From the NCBI GenBank assembly GCA_021795575.1, contig JAJYPH010000006.1, positions 1 through 52,880 of the forward strand: a stretch of DNA of 52,880 bases, given 5' to 3'. The position numbers and the translations under genes were made by a program. Origin of the DNA: Bacillota bacterium. GTDB lineage: Bacteria; Bacillota; Sulfobacillia; Sulfobacillales; JAIMBI01. Positions 41,584 to 50,542 of the stretch are shown piece after piece. A model generated the notes under the pieces. It saw only the letters and a program-made list of their open reading frames with translations. It did not search any database and was not told where the DNA came from. Position 1 is the first letter of the stretch. Each line of letters begins with the position of its first letter.

Positions 41584-42714
41584 ATGCCCGAGACTCCGTT
41601 CAAGGCCGGCCTCGAAGATGTGGTGGCCGGCACCTCCGACATCTGCTTCATCGATGGCCATGAGGGCCGGCTCCTGTATCGCGGCTACAACATAACCGAC
41701 CTGGCCGCCCACTCCAGCTTCGAAGAGGTGGCCTTTCTGCTGTGGAACGGCCATCTGCCGACGCGCCCGGAACTGGACGCCTTCATCCGCGAACTGTCCG
41801 CCGAGCGGCAGGTGCCCGCGCCGGTCATGGCGCTCCTCCACACCCTCCCGCATGCGACGCACCCTATGGACATGCTCAGGACGGCTGTGTCGCTAATGGG
41901 CATCTACGACCCGGAGGGCGACGCCATGACGCCGGAGGCCAACCGGCGGAAGGCGGGCCGACTGACTGCCCAGTTGCCCACCGTGGTGGCGGCGTTCGAC
42001 CGTATCCGAAATGGCCAAGCGCCCGTGGACCCCGATCCCAGCCTGTCCCTGGCGGAAAACTTTCTGTACATGCTGCACGGCGAGCGCCCTCCCGCGCTGC
42101 ATGCGCACGTGATGGACGTCGCGCTCATGCTGCACGCTGACCACGAGCTCAATGCGTCGACGTTCTCGGCCCGCGTTACGGCGGGGACGCTGTCGGACAT
42201 GTATTCCGCCATCACGTCGGCCATCGGGACGCTGAAGGGCCCCCTGCACGGCGGTGCCAACGAGCAGGTCATGCACATGCTCGAGGAAATTGGCAGCGTG
42301 GACCGGGTAGAGGGATGGATGGCCGAGGCGCTGGCCGCGAAGAAGAAAATCATGGGTTTTGGGCACCGCGTGTACAAGGCGGAGGACCCGCGCGCGACGA
42401 TCCTGCGGCGGTACTCGGAAGAAGTGGGCCGCACGGCCGGCAACCTGAAGTGGTACGACATGCTGCGCAAGGTGGAAGCATTGTTTCCCCAGGGCAAGCC
42501 GCTGTATCCGAACGTGGACTTCTTCTCGGGCTCGGTGTATGCCCTGATGGGCATCCCCCGGGACGTCTTTACCCCGGTCTTTGCCATGAGCCGCACGGCG
42601 GGCTGGACCACCCACGTCCTGGAACAGTACGGCAACAACCGGCTGATCCGCCCGCGCGCGGAGTACACCGGGCCCACGCGCCTGGACTACGTGCCCATCG
42701 ACCAGCGGGCGTAA
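41584..42714 (+). CDS. Citrate synthase (or 2-methylcitrate synthase)
   Basis: A 376-residue citrate synthase of the short Gram-positive/archaeal type. The catalytic triad is His222 in KGPLHGGANEQV, His261 in MGFGHRVYK and Asp312 in YPNVDFFSGSVY; His187 lies in LHADHELNAST. It condenses acetyl-CoA (or propionyl-CoA) with oxaloacetate. Short enzymes of this type cannot be split into CitZ or PrpC by eye; no 2-methylcitrate dehydratase or lyase gene is next to it, which slightly favours citrate synthase. GAGGAGGGACCG precedes the ATG. A shared hairpin follows the stop. Confidence 0.92.
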   Translation: MPETPFKAGLEDVVAGTSDICFIDGHEGRLLYRGYNITDLAAHSSFEEVAFLLWNGHLPTRPELDAFIRELSAERQVPAPVMALLHTLPHATHPMDMLRTAVSLMGIYDPEGDAMTPEANRRKAGRLTAQLPTVVAAFDRIRNGQAPVDPDPSLSLAENFLYMLHGERPPALHAHVMDVALMLHADHELNASTFSARVTAGTLSDMYSAITSAIGTLKGPLHGGANEQVMHMLEEIGSVDRVEGWMAEALAAKKKIMGFGHRVYKAEDPRATILRRYSEEVGRTAGNLKWYDMLRKVEALFPQGKPLYPNVDFFSGSVYALMGIPRDVFTPVFAMSRTAGWTTHVLEQYGNNRLIRPRAEYTGPTRLDYVPIDQRA

Positions 42715-42740
42715 CTCGCGCCAGCGAGGGCGCAGACGTG

Positions 42741-42778
42741 ACCCCGGAGGCGGACTGGTGTCGGTCGCGCTCCGGGGT
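42741..42778. terminator. Hairpin between convergent citrate synthase and unknown gene
   Basis: Inverted repeat ACCCCGGAG (42741-42749) / CTCCGGGGT (42770-42778) with a 20-base loop. It ends on the first base of the TAA of the minus-strand gene. No T-tract. Confidence 0.5.
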
Positions 42779-43836
42779 TATGTCGTGGGATCCGGTGGAG
42801 TGTCCTCCCCGGCCGTGGGATCGCGGCGCCAGAATCGCTGCCACCAGATGCCCCCCTGGACCTCGTGAGGTCCGCTATGGAAAGCGGCCGCGTCAGCCCG
42901 CGCCGCCGCGGGCAGACGGGCCAGTAGTCGCTCCCAGTCCGAAACCCCCAGCGAGTCCCAGTCTGTCCAACGTTCCTCGCCAGCGAAGTACTGGCTGTAG
43001 CGGATGAGGCACTGGCTCACGCCGGGCGTGTTCCATCCCTCCGGGTTGTCACCCCAGCCGTGGGGCCCGTAGTACATGGGGACCGGCAGGCGGAAGGTGC
43101 GGCCATCGAGCCACTCCAGCTCGACGTCAAACAGTGGCTCGGGTTCGACGGGATGAGCCGCGCCGGCCATCGCGATCATCCACTGCTCGAGGGTCATGAG
43201 GGGATTGTCCAGCAACCGCACCGGGCCCACCTGGACGGGCAGCGTCGCGGCCCGAGTGAAGTGGGGCACCCAATCGACGGGATGGAGGGTCAGGGCGCTC
43301 AGGGGCACCATCGGAGCGGCGTCTTCCTCCCCGTGGACGACGGTGACCCAGTCGTCGTCGTCCCCCACCTGCGGTGCGACGCCGTTCTTGCGCTTGAGAT
43401 CCGACACCCGCATGTACTGGGTCTCCCGGTACGGGGCCAAGCGCACGACACCCTCGGCGGGCGCAAAAATCGGCGGCAGGGGGGGCTGGGCGGCCACTCG
43501 CGCCCGAATGGCCGCCAGTAGCGCTTCCACGTACGGGCCATACGTGTTCTCGGGCCACGTCCTGGGGGCCTGGTCCAAGTGGCGGTGCCTCCGCTGCTCG
43601 AAATACAGCGCCGCCCGCAGGCCGGGAACGTCGGACGGCAGCTCACGGCCGCACTCCCAGCGGCGATAAGCCAGAGGCCCCAGGGTCATGGGGTCCGGTC
43701 CGGAAGGCAGGTGAAGGTACGTTGAATAGGCAAATGTCCAGATGCCTGGCCAGTTCCCCGGGGTGGGGAGGTGGCCAGGGCGCAGGTCCTCATCGCGGGT
43801 CGGATGCGGCCGCCGCCGAACGAAGTTCCTAGGCAT
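42778..43836 (-). CDS. Unknown protein, tryptophan- and proline-rich
   Basis: 352 residues, unrecognised. It is rich in Trp, Pro and Tyr: GNWPGIWTFAYSTYLHLPSG and YYGPHGWGDNPEGWNTPGVS are examples. It begins basic (MPRNFVRRRPHPTRDED) and ends with an acidic/Pro tail (DPTAGEDTPPDPTT). No signal peptide or membrane helix is visible, and there is an internal acidic patch GDDDDW. ATG 43836 has GGGAGGG upstream; the frame is open to 43866. It is a single gene, divergent from the P-type ATPase. Codon use resembles its neighbours, so it is probably a real resident gene. Confidence 0.55.
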   Translation of the reverse strand: MPRNFVRRRPHPTRDEDLRPGHLPTPGNWPGIWTFAYSTYLHLPSGPDPMTLGPLAYRRWECGRELPSDVPGLRAALYFEQRRHRHLDQAPRTWPENTYGPYVEALLAAIRARVAAQPPLPPIFAPAEGVVRLAPYRETQYMRVSDLKRKNGVAPQVGDDDDWVTVVHGEEDAAPMVPLSALTLHPVDWVPHFTRAATLPVQVGPVRLLDNPLMTLEQWMIAMAGAAHPVEPEPLFDVELEWLDGRTFRLPVPMYYGPHGWGDNPEGWNTPGVSQCLIRYSQYFAGEERWTDWDSLGVSDWERLLARLPAAARADAAAFHSGPHEVQGGIWWQRFWRRDPTAGEDTPPDPTT

Positions 43837-43885
43837 CGCATGCCCTCCCACCCTGACGACAGTCAAGCTCCCCCACTAAGAAAAA

Positions 43886-43891
43886 TATAAT
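43886..43891 (+). promoter_or_regulatory. -10 element upstream of the P-type ATPase gene
   Basis: A perfect TATAAT in an AT-rich patch (AAGAAAAATATAATAG) about 95 bases before the GTG of the ATPase gene. The -35 position (TCAAGC, 17 bases upstream) is poor, so this is a weak call. Confidence 0.4.
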
Positions 43892-43987
43892 AGCCGACCC
43901 CAACCGGGGTGGCCACGAGCGCCGCGGCGGCGTGCGGTATGGGTCCTGTCCCGCCCACATACCGTGTACGGCGCGGAGGTGGGACCA

Positions 43988-46672
43988 GTGGACCAACTGT
44001 GGCATACCCTCACACCCGAGGAAGCGTTGGCCACGCTGAACAGCGATCGGGAGCGCGGGCTCACAGCGGGCAACGCCCGCCAGCGTCTTGAGGAGACGGG
44101 CCCGAACCGCCTCGTGAGCGCGCCGCCCACGCCCTGGTGGCGGCTGTTGCTGGGACAGTTCACGGACGTCATGGTGCTGGTGCTGATGGCGGCCACGGCC
44201 GTTTCCCTGGTGCTGGGGGAGACCGGCGATGCGCTCACGATTCTGGCGATTGTGGTGATGAATGCGTTCCTGGGCTTCTACCAAGAGGGGCGGGCGCAGC
44301 AGGCCGCGCTGGCGCTGAAGTCGCTGACGGCGCCCGAGGCGCAGCTGGTCCGCGACGGGCGCGTGGTGGCTGTCGATGCCGCCACCATCGTGCCCGGCGA
44401 CATTTTGGTGTTGGACGCGGGGGACCGGGTGGCCGCCGACGCCCGGCTGCTGGACGGGGTCAGCCTAGCCGTGGACGAAGCGGCCCTCACGGGGGAGTCG
44501 CATGCGGTGGCCAAGCGCACGGAGCTGGTGGGCGACCCCCGCGCGCCGTTGGCGGACCGGCGCGACATGCTGTTCATGGGCAGCGCCGTGACGCGCGGGC
44601 GGGGGCGGGCGCTGGTGGTCAACACCGGCATGGCCACCGCGATGGGTCAGATCCAGGATCTCATGAACCAACCCCGCGACGAAAGCACCCCGTTGGAACG
44701 GCGGCTGGAGCATCTCGGCCAAGTGCTGGTGTTTCTCTCGGTGGCCATCGTGCTGGGGGTGGTGGGCGTCGGGGTGCTGCGCGGCGAGCCCCTCTACCTG
44801 ATGTTCCTGACCGGTGTGAGCCTCGCCGTGGCCGCAATTCCCGAAGGGCTGCCCGCCATTGTCACGGTGGCGCTGGCGCTGGGCGTGCAGCGCATGATTC
44901 GGGCGCAGGCCATTGTCAAGAAGCTGCCCGCCGTGGAGACGCTGGGGTGCACGACCGTGATTTGTTCCGACAAGACGGGGACGCTCACGAAAAACCAGAT
45001 GACGGTGCTGGACGTGTATGCCGGCGGGGCGCGGCGGCACCGGCGATCGGGCCAGGAAGGTTTTTTTGGTCGCGATCCCATGGAGCCGGGGGATGCCGAC
45101 CGGCTGTTCGAGGGGGCGGTGCTGGCGTCCACGGCCCAGCTGGCGGACGAAACCGACGGCGAGGCGGTCGGGCAGGGGGATCCGACCGAGCTGGCGATGC
45201 TGGCGGCGGCCGCTCGGGGCGGCCAGCGGCCCACGCGGGTGTGGGAACAGCATCAGCGGGTGGCCGAGGTCCCGTTCTCGTCCGAGGAGCGCCGCATGAC
45301 GGTGGTGGTCAAAAACGCGGCGCAGCAGCACATGGCATTCGTCAAAGGCGCCCCCGACACGCTGTTGGCCCGTGCGAGCTTCATTTGGTGGCACGGGCGC
45401 GTCGCGCCGCTGGATGCCGCCCGCCGGGCCGCCTGGACCCGCGCCCACGAGGAGATGGCCGCCGAGGCGCTTCGGGTGCTGGCGGTCGGCTTCCGGCCGC
45501 TGGCGCCGGCGGAGGCGGGCGACCCCCCGCGGTGGGATGCCAACCTCGTGCTGCTGGGCCTTATGGGGATGATGGATCCCCCGCGGCCCGATGCCATCGA
45601 GGCGGTCGCGCTGTGCCGCCGCGCCGGCCTCGCGACCGTCATGATCACCGGAGACCATCCCGACACGGCGCTGGCTATTGCCCGCCAGATGGGCATCGCC
45701 CACCGGCGCGAGGAGCTTCTGACCGGCCGGGACCTGGACGCGCTGGACGACGCCGCCTTGTCACAGCAGGTGGCGGGCGTCCGCGTGTTTGCCCGGGTGT
45801 CGCCCCCGCATAAGCTGCGGGTCGTGGAGGCCTTGCGCCGGCAGCGCCACGTGGTGGCCATGACGGGCGACGGCGTGAACGATGCCCCGGCGCTGCAGGC
45901 GGCGGACATCGGCATCGCGATGGGCATCACCGGCACGGACGTGGCGAAGGAGGCCGCCGCCATGATCCTGATCGACGACAACTTCGCGACGATTGTGCGG
46001 GCCGTGCGGGAGGGCCGCGCCATCTATGACAACATCCGCAAGTTCTTGCGGTACCTGCTGTCCTGCAATGTGGGTGAGGTCCTCGTGATGTTTCTGGCCG
46101 TCGCGCTGGGCCTGCCGCTGCCGCTCCTGCCCATCCAGATCCTGTTTGTGAACCTGGTGACGGACGGGCTGCCGGCGCTGGCCCTGGGCGTGGACCCGCC
46201 CGACCCGGCCGTGATGTCCCGGCCTCCGCGCCCGCCGGGCGAAAGCATCTTTGCCCGGGGCCTCGGGACCAAGATCGTGGTGCGCGGCCTCCTCATCGGG
46301 GTGACCACGGTGCTGGTGTTTTTCTGGGCCCTCACGCTGGGCGGGCTGGGGCTGCGCGAAGCGCGCACGCTGGCTTTGGCCACGTTGGTCATGAGCCAGC
46401 TGTTTCACGTCTTTGATGCCCGGGTGGAAGATCGCAACTTTCTGGAGGTGGGGCTCTTGAGCAACCGCTGGGCGCTGGCGGCGGTGGGCTCCAGCGTGGC
46501 GCTGCTGCTGGCCATCACGTATGTGCCGTCGCTGTCGCTGCTGTTCAAGACGGATCCCCTCACGGCCGGCGACTGGGTGCTGGTGGTGGGTGCGTCGGGA
46601 TTCATTCAGGCGGCATCGGCCGTCCGGCACCTGTTTCGCGGAGCGCCGGCGGCGGCGCGCGCCTCCTCGTGA
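43988..46672 (+). CDS. Cation-transporting P-type ATPase, Ca2+ (SERCA-like, P2A) type
   Basis: An 894-residue P2-type ATPase. Actuator TGE is in ALTGESHAVA (168-170). PEGLP (285-289) in membrane helix 4 carries the cation-site Glu. The phosphorylated Asp328 is in CSDKTGTLTKNQ. Then come KGAPDTLL, MITGDHPDTALAIARQM and the hinge TGDGVNDAPAL. Helix 6 has FVNLVTDGLPALALGV with the Asn and Asp of Ca2+ pumps. It exports Ca2+ or a similar divalent ion across the plasma membrane. I take GTG 43988 (GGAGG 8 bases upstream); the frame begins at 43964. Confidence 0.92.
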   Translation: MDQLWHTLTPEEALATLNSDRERGLTAGNARQRLEETGPNRLVSAPPTPWWRLLLGQFTDVMVLVLMAATAVSLVLGETGDALTILAIVVMNAFLGFYQEGRAQQAALALKSLTAPEAQLVRDGRVVAVDAATIVPGDILVLDAGDRVAADARLLDGVSLAVDEAALTGESHAVAKRTELVGDPRAPLADRRDMLFMGSAVTRGRGRALVVNTGMATAMGQIQDLMNQPRDESTPLERRLEHLGQVLVFLSVAIVLGVVGVGVLRGEPLYLMFLTGVSLAVAAIPEGLPAIVTVALALGVQRMIRAQAIVKKLPAVETLGCTTVICSDKTGTLTKNQMTVLDVYAGGARRHRRSGQEGFFGRDPMEPGDADRLFEGAVLASTAQLADETDGEAVGQGDPTELAMLAAAARGGQRPTRVWEQHQRVAEVPFSSEERRMTVVVKNAAQQHMAFVKGAPDTLLARASFIWWHGRVAPLDAARRAAWTRAHEEMAAEALRVLAVGFRPLAPAEAGDPPRWDANLVLLGLMGMMDPPRPDAIEAVALCRRAGLATVMITGDHPDTALAIARQMGIAHRREELLTGRDLDALDDAALSQQVAGVRVFARVSPPHKLRVVEALRRQRHVVAMTGDGVNDAPALQAADIGIAMGITGTDVAKEAAAMILIDDNFATIVRAVREGRAIYDNIRKFLRYLLSCNVGEVLVMFLAVALGLPLPLLPIQILFVNLVTDGLPALALGVDPPDPAVMSRPPRPPGESIFARGLGTKIVVRGLLIGVTTVLVFFWALTLGGLGLREARTLALATLVMSQLFHVFDARVEDRNFLEVGLLSNRWALAAVGSSVALLLAITYVPSLSLLFKTDPLTAGDWVLVVGASGFIQAASAVRHLFRGAPAAARASS

Positions 46673-46785
46673 TGAGGCAGCGGGTGCCCGCTGCGCGTCA
46701 CGAGCGGGCCATTTCGGTTATCGTAGAGGACGCCAATGCGTGGGCCGGGCGTCAGGACGCCCCGCTATTCCTGGAGGTGGATCGG

Positions 46786-47952
46786 GTGCAGTTTGCGGAT
46801 CGGTTGGCGACGGTGGGCCCGTACTTGTTCTTTGACCTGGACCAAAAGGCGGCGGCGGCGCGCGCCCGCGGGGTGGATGTGATCAACCTCGGGATTGGCG
46901 ACCCGGACCTGCCGACACCCGGGCCGATCGTCGACGCGCTGGTGGCGGGGGTGCACGACCCCGCCACCCACCGCTACCCGGACTATCAGGGGGCCATGGC
47001 CTTTCGCGAAGCCGTGGCCGGCTTCTACGCCCGGCGGTTCGGCGTGGCGCTCGACCCCCGCGGGGAGGTGCTGGGCCTCATCGGATCCAAAGAGGGCATC
47101 AGCCACCTGACGTGGGCGGCGGTGGGACCGGGCGACGTGGTCCTGGTGCCCGAGCCCGCGTATCCGGTGTACGCCGTACAGGCCCGGATGGCCGGGGCCA
47201 TCGTGGTGCCGCTCCCGCTGACGGCGGCACGGGGCTTTCTGCCGGACCTGGCGGCGATTCCTGACGACGTGTGGCGTCAGGCCAAGCTCCTGTGGATCAA
47301 CTACCCGAACAACCCCACCGGGGCCGTGGCCGACCGAGCCTTTTTGGCCGAGGCCGTCGCCCGCTGCCGCCAGCACGACGTGGTCCTGGCCTCGGACCTG
47401 GCTTACTCCGAGATTGGCTACGAGGGCTACCGCGCCCCGTCTGTGCTGGAGGTGCCCGGCGCCCGGGAGGTGGCGGTGGAGTTTTTCTCCCTGTCCAAGC
47501 CGTACCGGATGACCGGGTGGCGGCTGGCGGCGGCTGTGGGTCGCGCGGACGCGCTGGCGGCGCTGTCGGTCGTGAAAACGAACACCGACTCGGGACAGTT
47601 CACCGCCATCCAGCTGGCGGGCGTGCGGGCCCTCGAGCCCGACCAGGACGCCGCCATCGCCGAGGCCGTCGCGGTGTACCAGCGCCGCCGCGACCTGGCG
47701 GTAGCGGCCTTGAAGGCAGCCGGATTTGATCCGCCGACGCCCTCGGCCACGTTTTATCTGTGGGTTCCCACGCCCGCCGGCGTGAGCGCCGCCGAAACGG
47801 CCGCGCGCGTGCTGGACGAGGCGGGGGTGGTGCTGACCCCGGGGTCCGCGTACGGGGCGGCCGGCGAAGGCTACGTCCGGTTGTCGCTCACGGCCGCCGA
47901 TGTGCGCCTGGAGGAGGCGTGCCAGCGCATCGCGGGCCTGCGCCTGGCTTGA
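46786..47952 (+). CDS. dapL: LL-diaminopimelate aminotransferase-like class I/II aminotransferase
   Basis: A 388-residue fold-type I PLP aminotransferase. The N-terminal ADRLATVGPYLFFDLDQKAA, GVDVINLGIGDPDLPTP and RYPDYQGAMAFREAVAGFY agree with the DapL family, which makes LL-diaminopimelate from tetrahydrodipicolinate for lysine and cell wall. PLP contacts are NYPNNPTGA, Asp204/Tyr207 in SDLAYSEIGYEG, and the Schiff-base Lys238 in FFSLSKPYRMTGWRL. GTG 46786 has GGAGG 8 bases upstream; residues of the frame before that (from 46669) are not homologous. Related aspartate or alanine aminotransferase activity is the alternative. Confidence 0.82.
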   Translation: MQFADRLATVGPYLFFDLDQKAAAARARGVDVINLGIGDPDLPTPGPIVDALVAGVHDPATHRYPDYQGAMAFREAVAGFYARRFGVALDPRGEVLGLIGSKEGISHLTWAAVGPGDVVLVPEPAYPVYAVQARMAGAIVVPLPLTAARGFLPDLAAIPDDVWRQAKLLWINYPNNPTGAVADRAFLAEAVARCRQHDVVLASDLAYSEIGYEGYRAPSVLEVPGAREVAVEFFSLSKPYRMTGWRLAAAVGRADALAALSVVKTNTDSGQFTAIQLAGVRALEPDQDAAIAEAVAVYQRRRDLAVAALKAAGFDPPTPSATFYLWVPTPAGVSAAETAARVLDEAGVVLTPGSAYGAAGEGYVRLSLTAADVRLEEACQRIAGLRLA

Positions 47953-47966
47953 AGGGCGGCACCACC

Positions 47967-48599
47967 CTAGTCGTCAGGCTCCGGCTGCACGGTGGCCACG
48001 GGGCGGCGGCCGTAGTGCCGCCAGCCCCACCAGACCAGGGCGGCAGCCGCCACGGCCCCCAGCGCGTAGTCCTCGGCCGTGTGGAGCGTCGCCAACAGGC
48101 TCAAAACCCGGGGTCCGGCCACATCGCCCACGCCCGTGGCCAGGGCCGCCCATGCGAGCGAACCCAGGATGGTTGCCGGCAGGAACTGGCGCCAGGACAG
48201 GTGAAACAAGCCGGCCGGGTAGGAGATGAGCATGCGCACCCCGGAGATGACGCGCCCCACGGCCACGATGACAAACCCCCGGCGGGTGAATGCGGTCTCC
48301 CAGCGCTCCCAGGTGGACAGCCGGGCACTGACGTGGCGCATGCGGCGCAGAACAAACTCCCGGCCCCGCACACGGGCGAGGGTGAACGCGACCGTGGCAC
48401 CGAGGGTGCTGCCCAGCGCTCCCACCAGCGTCACGGCCACGAACGAAAAGTGCCCCTCGGCCACCAACAGACCGGCCAGCAGCAGCACCACTTCCGACGG
48501 CGAGGGGATGCCGAGGCTCTCCGCCAGCAGAATCACAAACACCGTCGGCAGGCCGAGGCGGGAGAGCCACAGCAGCGTCCAGTGGATCAGCGCAAGCAT
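47967..48599 (-). CDS. DedA family membrane protein
   Basis: A 210-residue multi-pass inner-membrane protein of the DedA/VTT (SNARE-associated) family, thought to act as lipid (undecaprenyl phosphate or phosphatidyl) flippases. Marks are VFVILLAESLGIPSPSEVVL, LVGALGSTLGATVAFTLARV, FTRRGFVIVAVGRVISGVRM and SYPAGLFHLSWRQFLPATI. The start ATG 48599 has AAGGAGGCCTC upstream. It is convergent with the aminotransferase gene and divergent from the remA operon. Confidence 0.9.
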   Translation of the reverse strand: MLALIHWTLLWLSRLGLPTVFVILLAESLGIPSPSEVVLLLAGLLVAEGHFSFVAVTLVGALGSTLGATVAFTLARVRGREFVLRRMRHVSARLSTWERWETAFTRRGFVIVAVGRVISGVRMLISYPAGLFHLSWRQFLPATILGSLAWAALATGVGDVAGPRVLSLLATLHTAEDYALGAVAAAALVWWGWRHYGRRPVATVQPEPDD

Positions 48600-48701
48600 G
48601 AGGCCTCCTTATCGTCATCATCAATGATGGTCATGGGCATCGTCCGTGTCGGCGAGCCCGCGGAGTCGGGGACGGGCCGCGACGTAGGCGACTGCTTGAA
48701 A

Positions 48702-48730
48702 TTGACAGGCCTCCCGCACTTTCGTACGAT
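48702..48730 (+). promoter_or_regulatory. Sigma-A promoter of the remA-rpoZ-coaBC-priA-fmt run
   Basis: A perfect -35 TTGACA (48702-48707), a 17-base spacer and -10 TACGAT (48725-48730). Transcription would begin near 48737, giving a 47-base leader before the TTG start of remA. This is the best promoter match in the window. Confidence 0.85.
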
Positions 48731-48783
48731 ACCATGCAGGCCGGGCGAGATCATGAGAGCGCGCTGGGTCGAGGGGTGGCAGA

Positions 48784-49092
48784 TTGGACATCAAGTTGGT
48801 CAACATCGGGTTCGGCAACATCGTATCGGCCAATCGCATCATCGCGATTGTGAGCCCCGAGTCGGCCCCCATCAAACGCATTGTGGCGGAAGCGCGCGAC
48901 CGCGGGTCGCTTATTGACGCCACGTACGGCCGGCGCACGCGCGCGGTCATTATCGCGGACAGCGATCATGTGATACTGTCAGCGGTGCAACCGGAGACGG
49001 TGGCCAACCGGCTGTACCGTGGGTCGGGCACTGAGGCCGAGGGCGAGGGCGACGCGGAAGATCTGTCGGCCGAGGTGAGCACGTCGTCGTAG
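48784..49092 (+). CDS. remA: RemA / DUF370 extracellular-matrix regulatory protein
   Basis: A 102-residue RemA-family DNA-binding protein. In Bacillus subtilis RemA forms ring-like oligomers and activates biofilm matrix genes. The sequence follows the family closely: [61 protein letters not shown] variable acidic C-terminal tail (residues ~80-102) extends past the usual end. The start is TTG 48784 with GAGGGG upstream. It is the first gene of its operon. Confidence 0.93.
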   Translation: MDIKLVNIGFGNIVSANRIIAIVSPESAPIKRIVAEARDRGSLIDATYGRRTRAVIIADSDHVILSAVQPETVANRLYRGSGTEAEGEGDAEDLSAEVSTSS

Positions 49093-49144
49093 CCGTATCG
49101 GGGGCGCTCGCCCTGCAATCGAAACCAGGCTGGGGGATGGTGGA

Positions 49145-49351
49145 GTGCTGAAGCCGTCGTTGGACGAGCTCATGAGCCGGGTGGACAGCAAGTACGCGCT
49201 GGTGGTCGCGGCGTCGCGCCGTGCCCGCGAACTCATGGCGGGAGCGGGCCCGCTGGTGGATACCGAGGCGACCAAGCCGGTCACCATTGCGCTGCAGGAA
49301 ATCGCCGACGGTCGTCTGGACATCGTGCTGCCGCCCGTCGCCACCCGCTAA
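49145..49351 (+). CDS. rpoZ: RNA polymerase omega subunit
   Basis: A 68-residue omega subunit, which binds the beta-prime subunit and aids its assembly. The pattern LDELMSRVDSKYALVVAASR, RARELM, TKPVTIALQEIADGRL is standard. The start is GTG 49145 with GGGGGATG upstream. It follows remA by 52 bases, with no gmk between them, and precedes coaBC by 6 bases. Confidence 0.93.
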   Translation: MLKPSLDELMSRVDSKYALVVAASRRARELMAGAGPLVDTEATKPVTIALQEIADGRLDIVLPPVATR

Positions 49352-49357
49352 CGGCCG

Positions 49358-50542
49358 GTGCGGGTCGTACTAGGTGTCGGCGGCGGCATTGCCGCCTACA
49401 AGGCGTGCGAGGTGGCCAGCCGACTGGTGCAGGACGGGCATACGGTGGATGTGGTGATGACGGAGGCGGCGCGGCAGTTTGTCGCGCCGTTGACGTTTCG
49501 CGCGCTGACACATCGGCCAGTCAGCACCGCCGTGGCCGATGAGCCGGTCGGGGTGCTGTCGCACGTGGCGCTGGCGCACGGCGCCGAGGTGATGGTGGTG
49601 GCGCCCGCCACCGCCGATTTGCTGGCCCGTCTGGCGTCCGGTCGCGCCGACGACATGCTGACCGCCGTGTATCTGGGCGTGCGGTGCCCGGTGCTGGTGG
49701 CGCCCGCGATGGAACCCGAGATGTGGGCCCATCCCGCGACGCAGCGCGCGGCGGCCGTGCTGGCCGGGGACGGGGTGGGGCGGTTGGGCCCCGCGTCGGG
49801 CCGGATGGCGTCGGGGGACCATGGCGTCGGCCGGATGGTGGAGCCCGACGCCATCGTGCGCGCGGTCCGCCGCCTGGCCACCGCGCAAGATTTGGCCGGC
49901 CTGCGCCTGTTAGTCACGGCCGGGCCCACGTGGGAATTTTTTGACCCGGTCCGCCTGTTGGGGAATCCGTCCACGGGGGCCATGGGCGTCGCCGTGGCGG
50001 AAGCCGCGTATTTTCGCGGGGCGGACGTCACCCTGGTGCACGGGCCCCTGACGGTCCCAATTCCGCCGGAGGTGGCCGCGGTGGCGGTGACCACCACCGA
50101 GGAGATGGCGGCGGCCGTGGACGAACGGTTTGGGGACGTGGACGCCGTGGTGGCGGCGGCGGCCGTCGCCGACTTTCGCCCCCGGGTCCCCAGCGCGGTC
50201 AAGTTGAAGAAGGCGGACGGCGACCAGCCAGCCGCGTGGGCCGTGGAACGCACGGTCGACATCCTGGCCCGGCTGGGCGACGCGAAGGGCCCCCGCCAGA
50301 CGGTGGTGGGCTTCAAAGCCGAGACCGACCACCACGTGGAGCGGGCCGTGGCCATGTGGCGCGCCAAGCACCTGGACTTGGTGGTGGCCAACCGGGTGGA
50401 GGCCGGACACGGCTTCGGGGGCGGTGATACGGCCGCGTGGCTGGTGTGGTCGCCGGACCGGGTCGAGCCGTACCACGGGTCGAAGGCCGGACTGGCAAAG
50501 GCGCTGCTGGACGCCTTGGTGAGCTTGCGTGGAGGGCGCTAA
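49358..50542 (+). CDS. coaBC: Bifunctional phosphopantothenoylcysteine decarboxylase / synthetase CoaBC
   Basis: A 394-residue CoaBC (Dfp) of coenzyme A synthesis. The N-terminal FMN-dependent CoaC domain shows GVGGGIAAYKA, SHVALAHGAEVMVVAPATA and PAMEPEMW. The C-terminal CoaB domain shows LLVTAGPTWEFFDPVRLLGN, AAAVADFRP, VKLKK and VVGFKAETD. Departures: PAMN is PAME (Glu119), the flap Cys seen in many enzymes is Ser152 in MASGDHGVGRM, and the CoaB NxSSGKMG loop is NPSTGAMG (Ala208 for Lys). The rest is full length and in its usual operon, so it is probably active. The start is GTG 49358. Confidence 0.92.
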   Translation: MRVVLGVGGGIAAYKACEVASRLVQDGHTVDVVMTEAARQFVAPLTFRALTHRPVSTAVADEPVGVLSHVALAHGAEVMVVAPATADLLARLASGRADDMLTAVYLGVRCPVLVAPAMEPEMWAHPATQRAAAVLAGDGVGRLGPASGRMASGDHGVGRMVEPDAIVRAVRRLATAQDLAGLRLLVTAGPTWEFFDPVRLLGNPSTGAMGVAVAEAAYFRGADVTLVHGPLTVPIPPEVAAVAVTTTEEMAAAVDERFGDVDAVVAAAAVADFRPRVPSAVKLKKADGDQPAAWAVERTVDILARLGDAKGPRQTVVGFKAETDHHVERAVAMWRAKHLDLVVANRVEAGHGFGGGDTAAWLVWSPDRVEPYHGSKAGLAKALLDALVSLRGGR

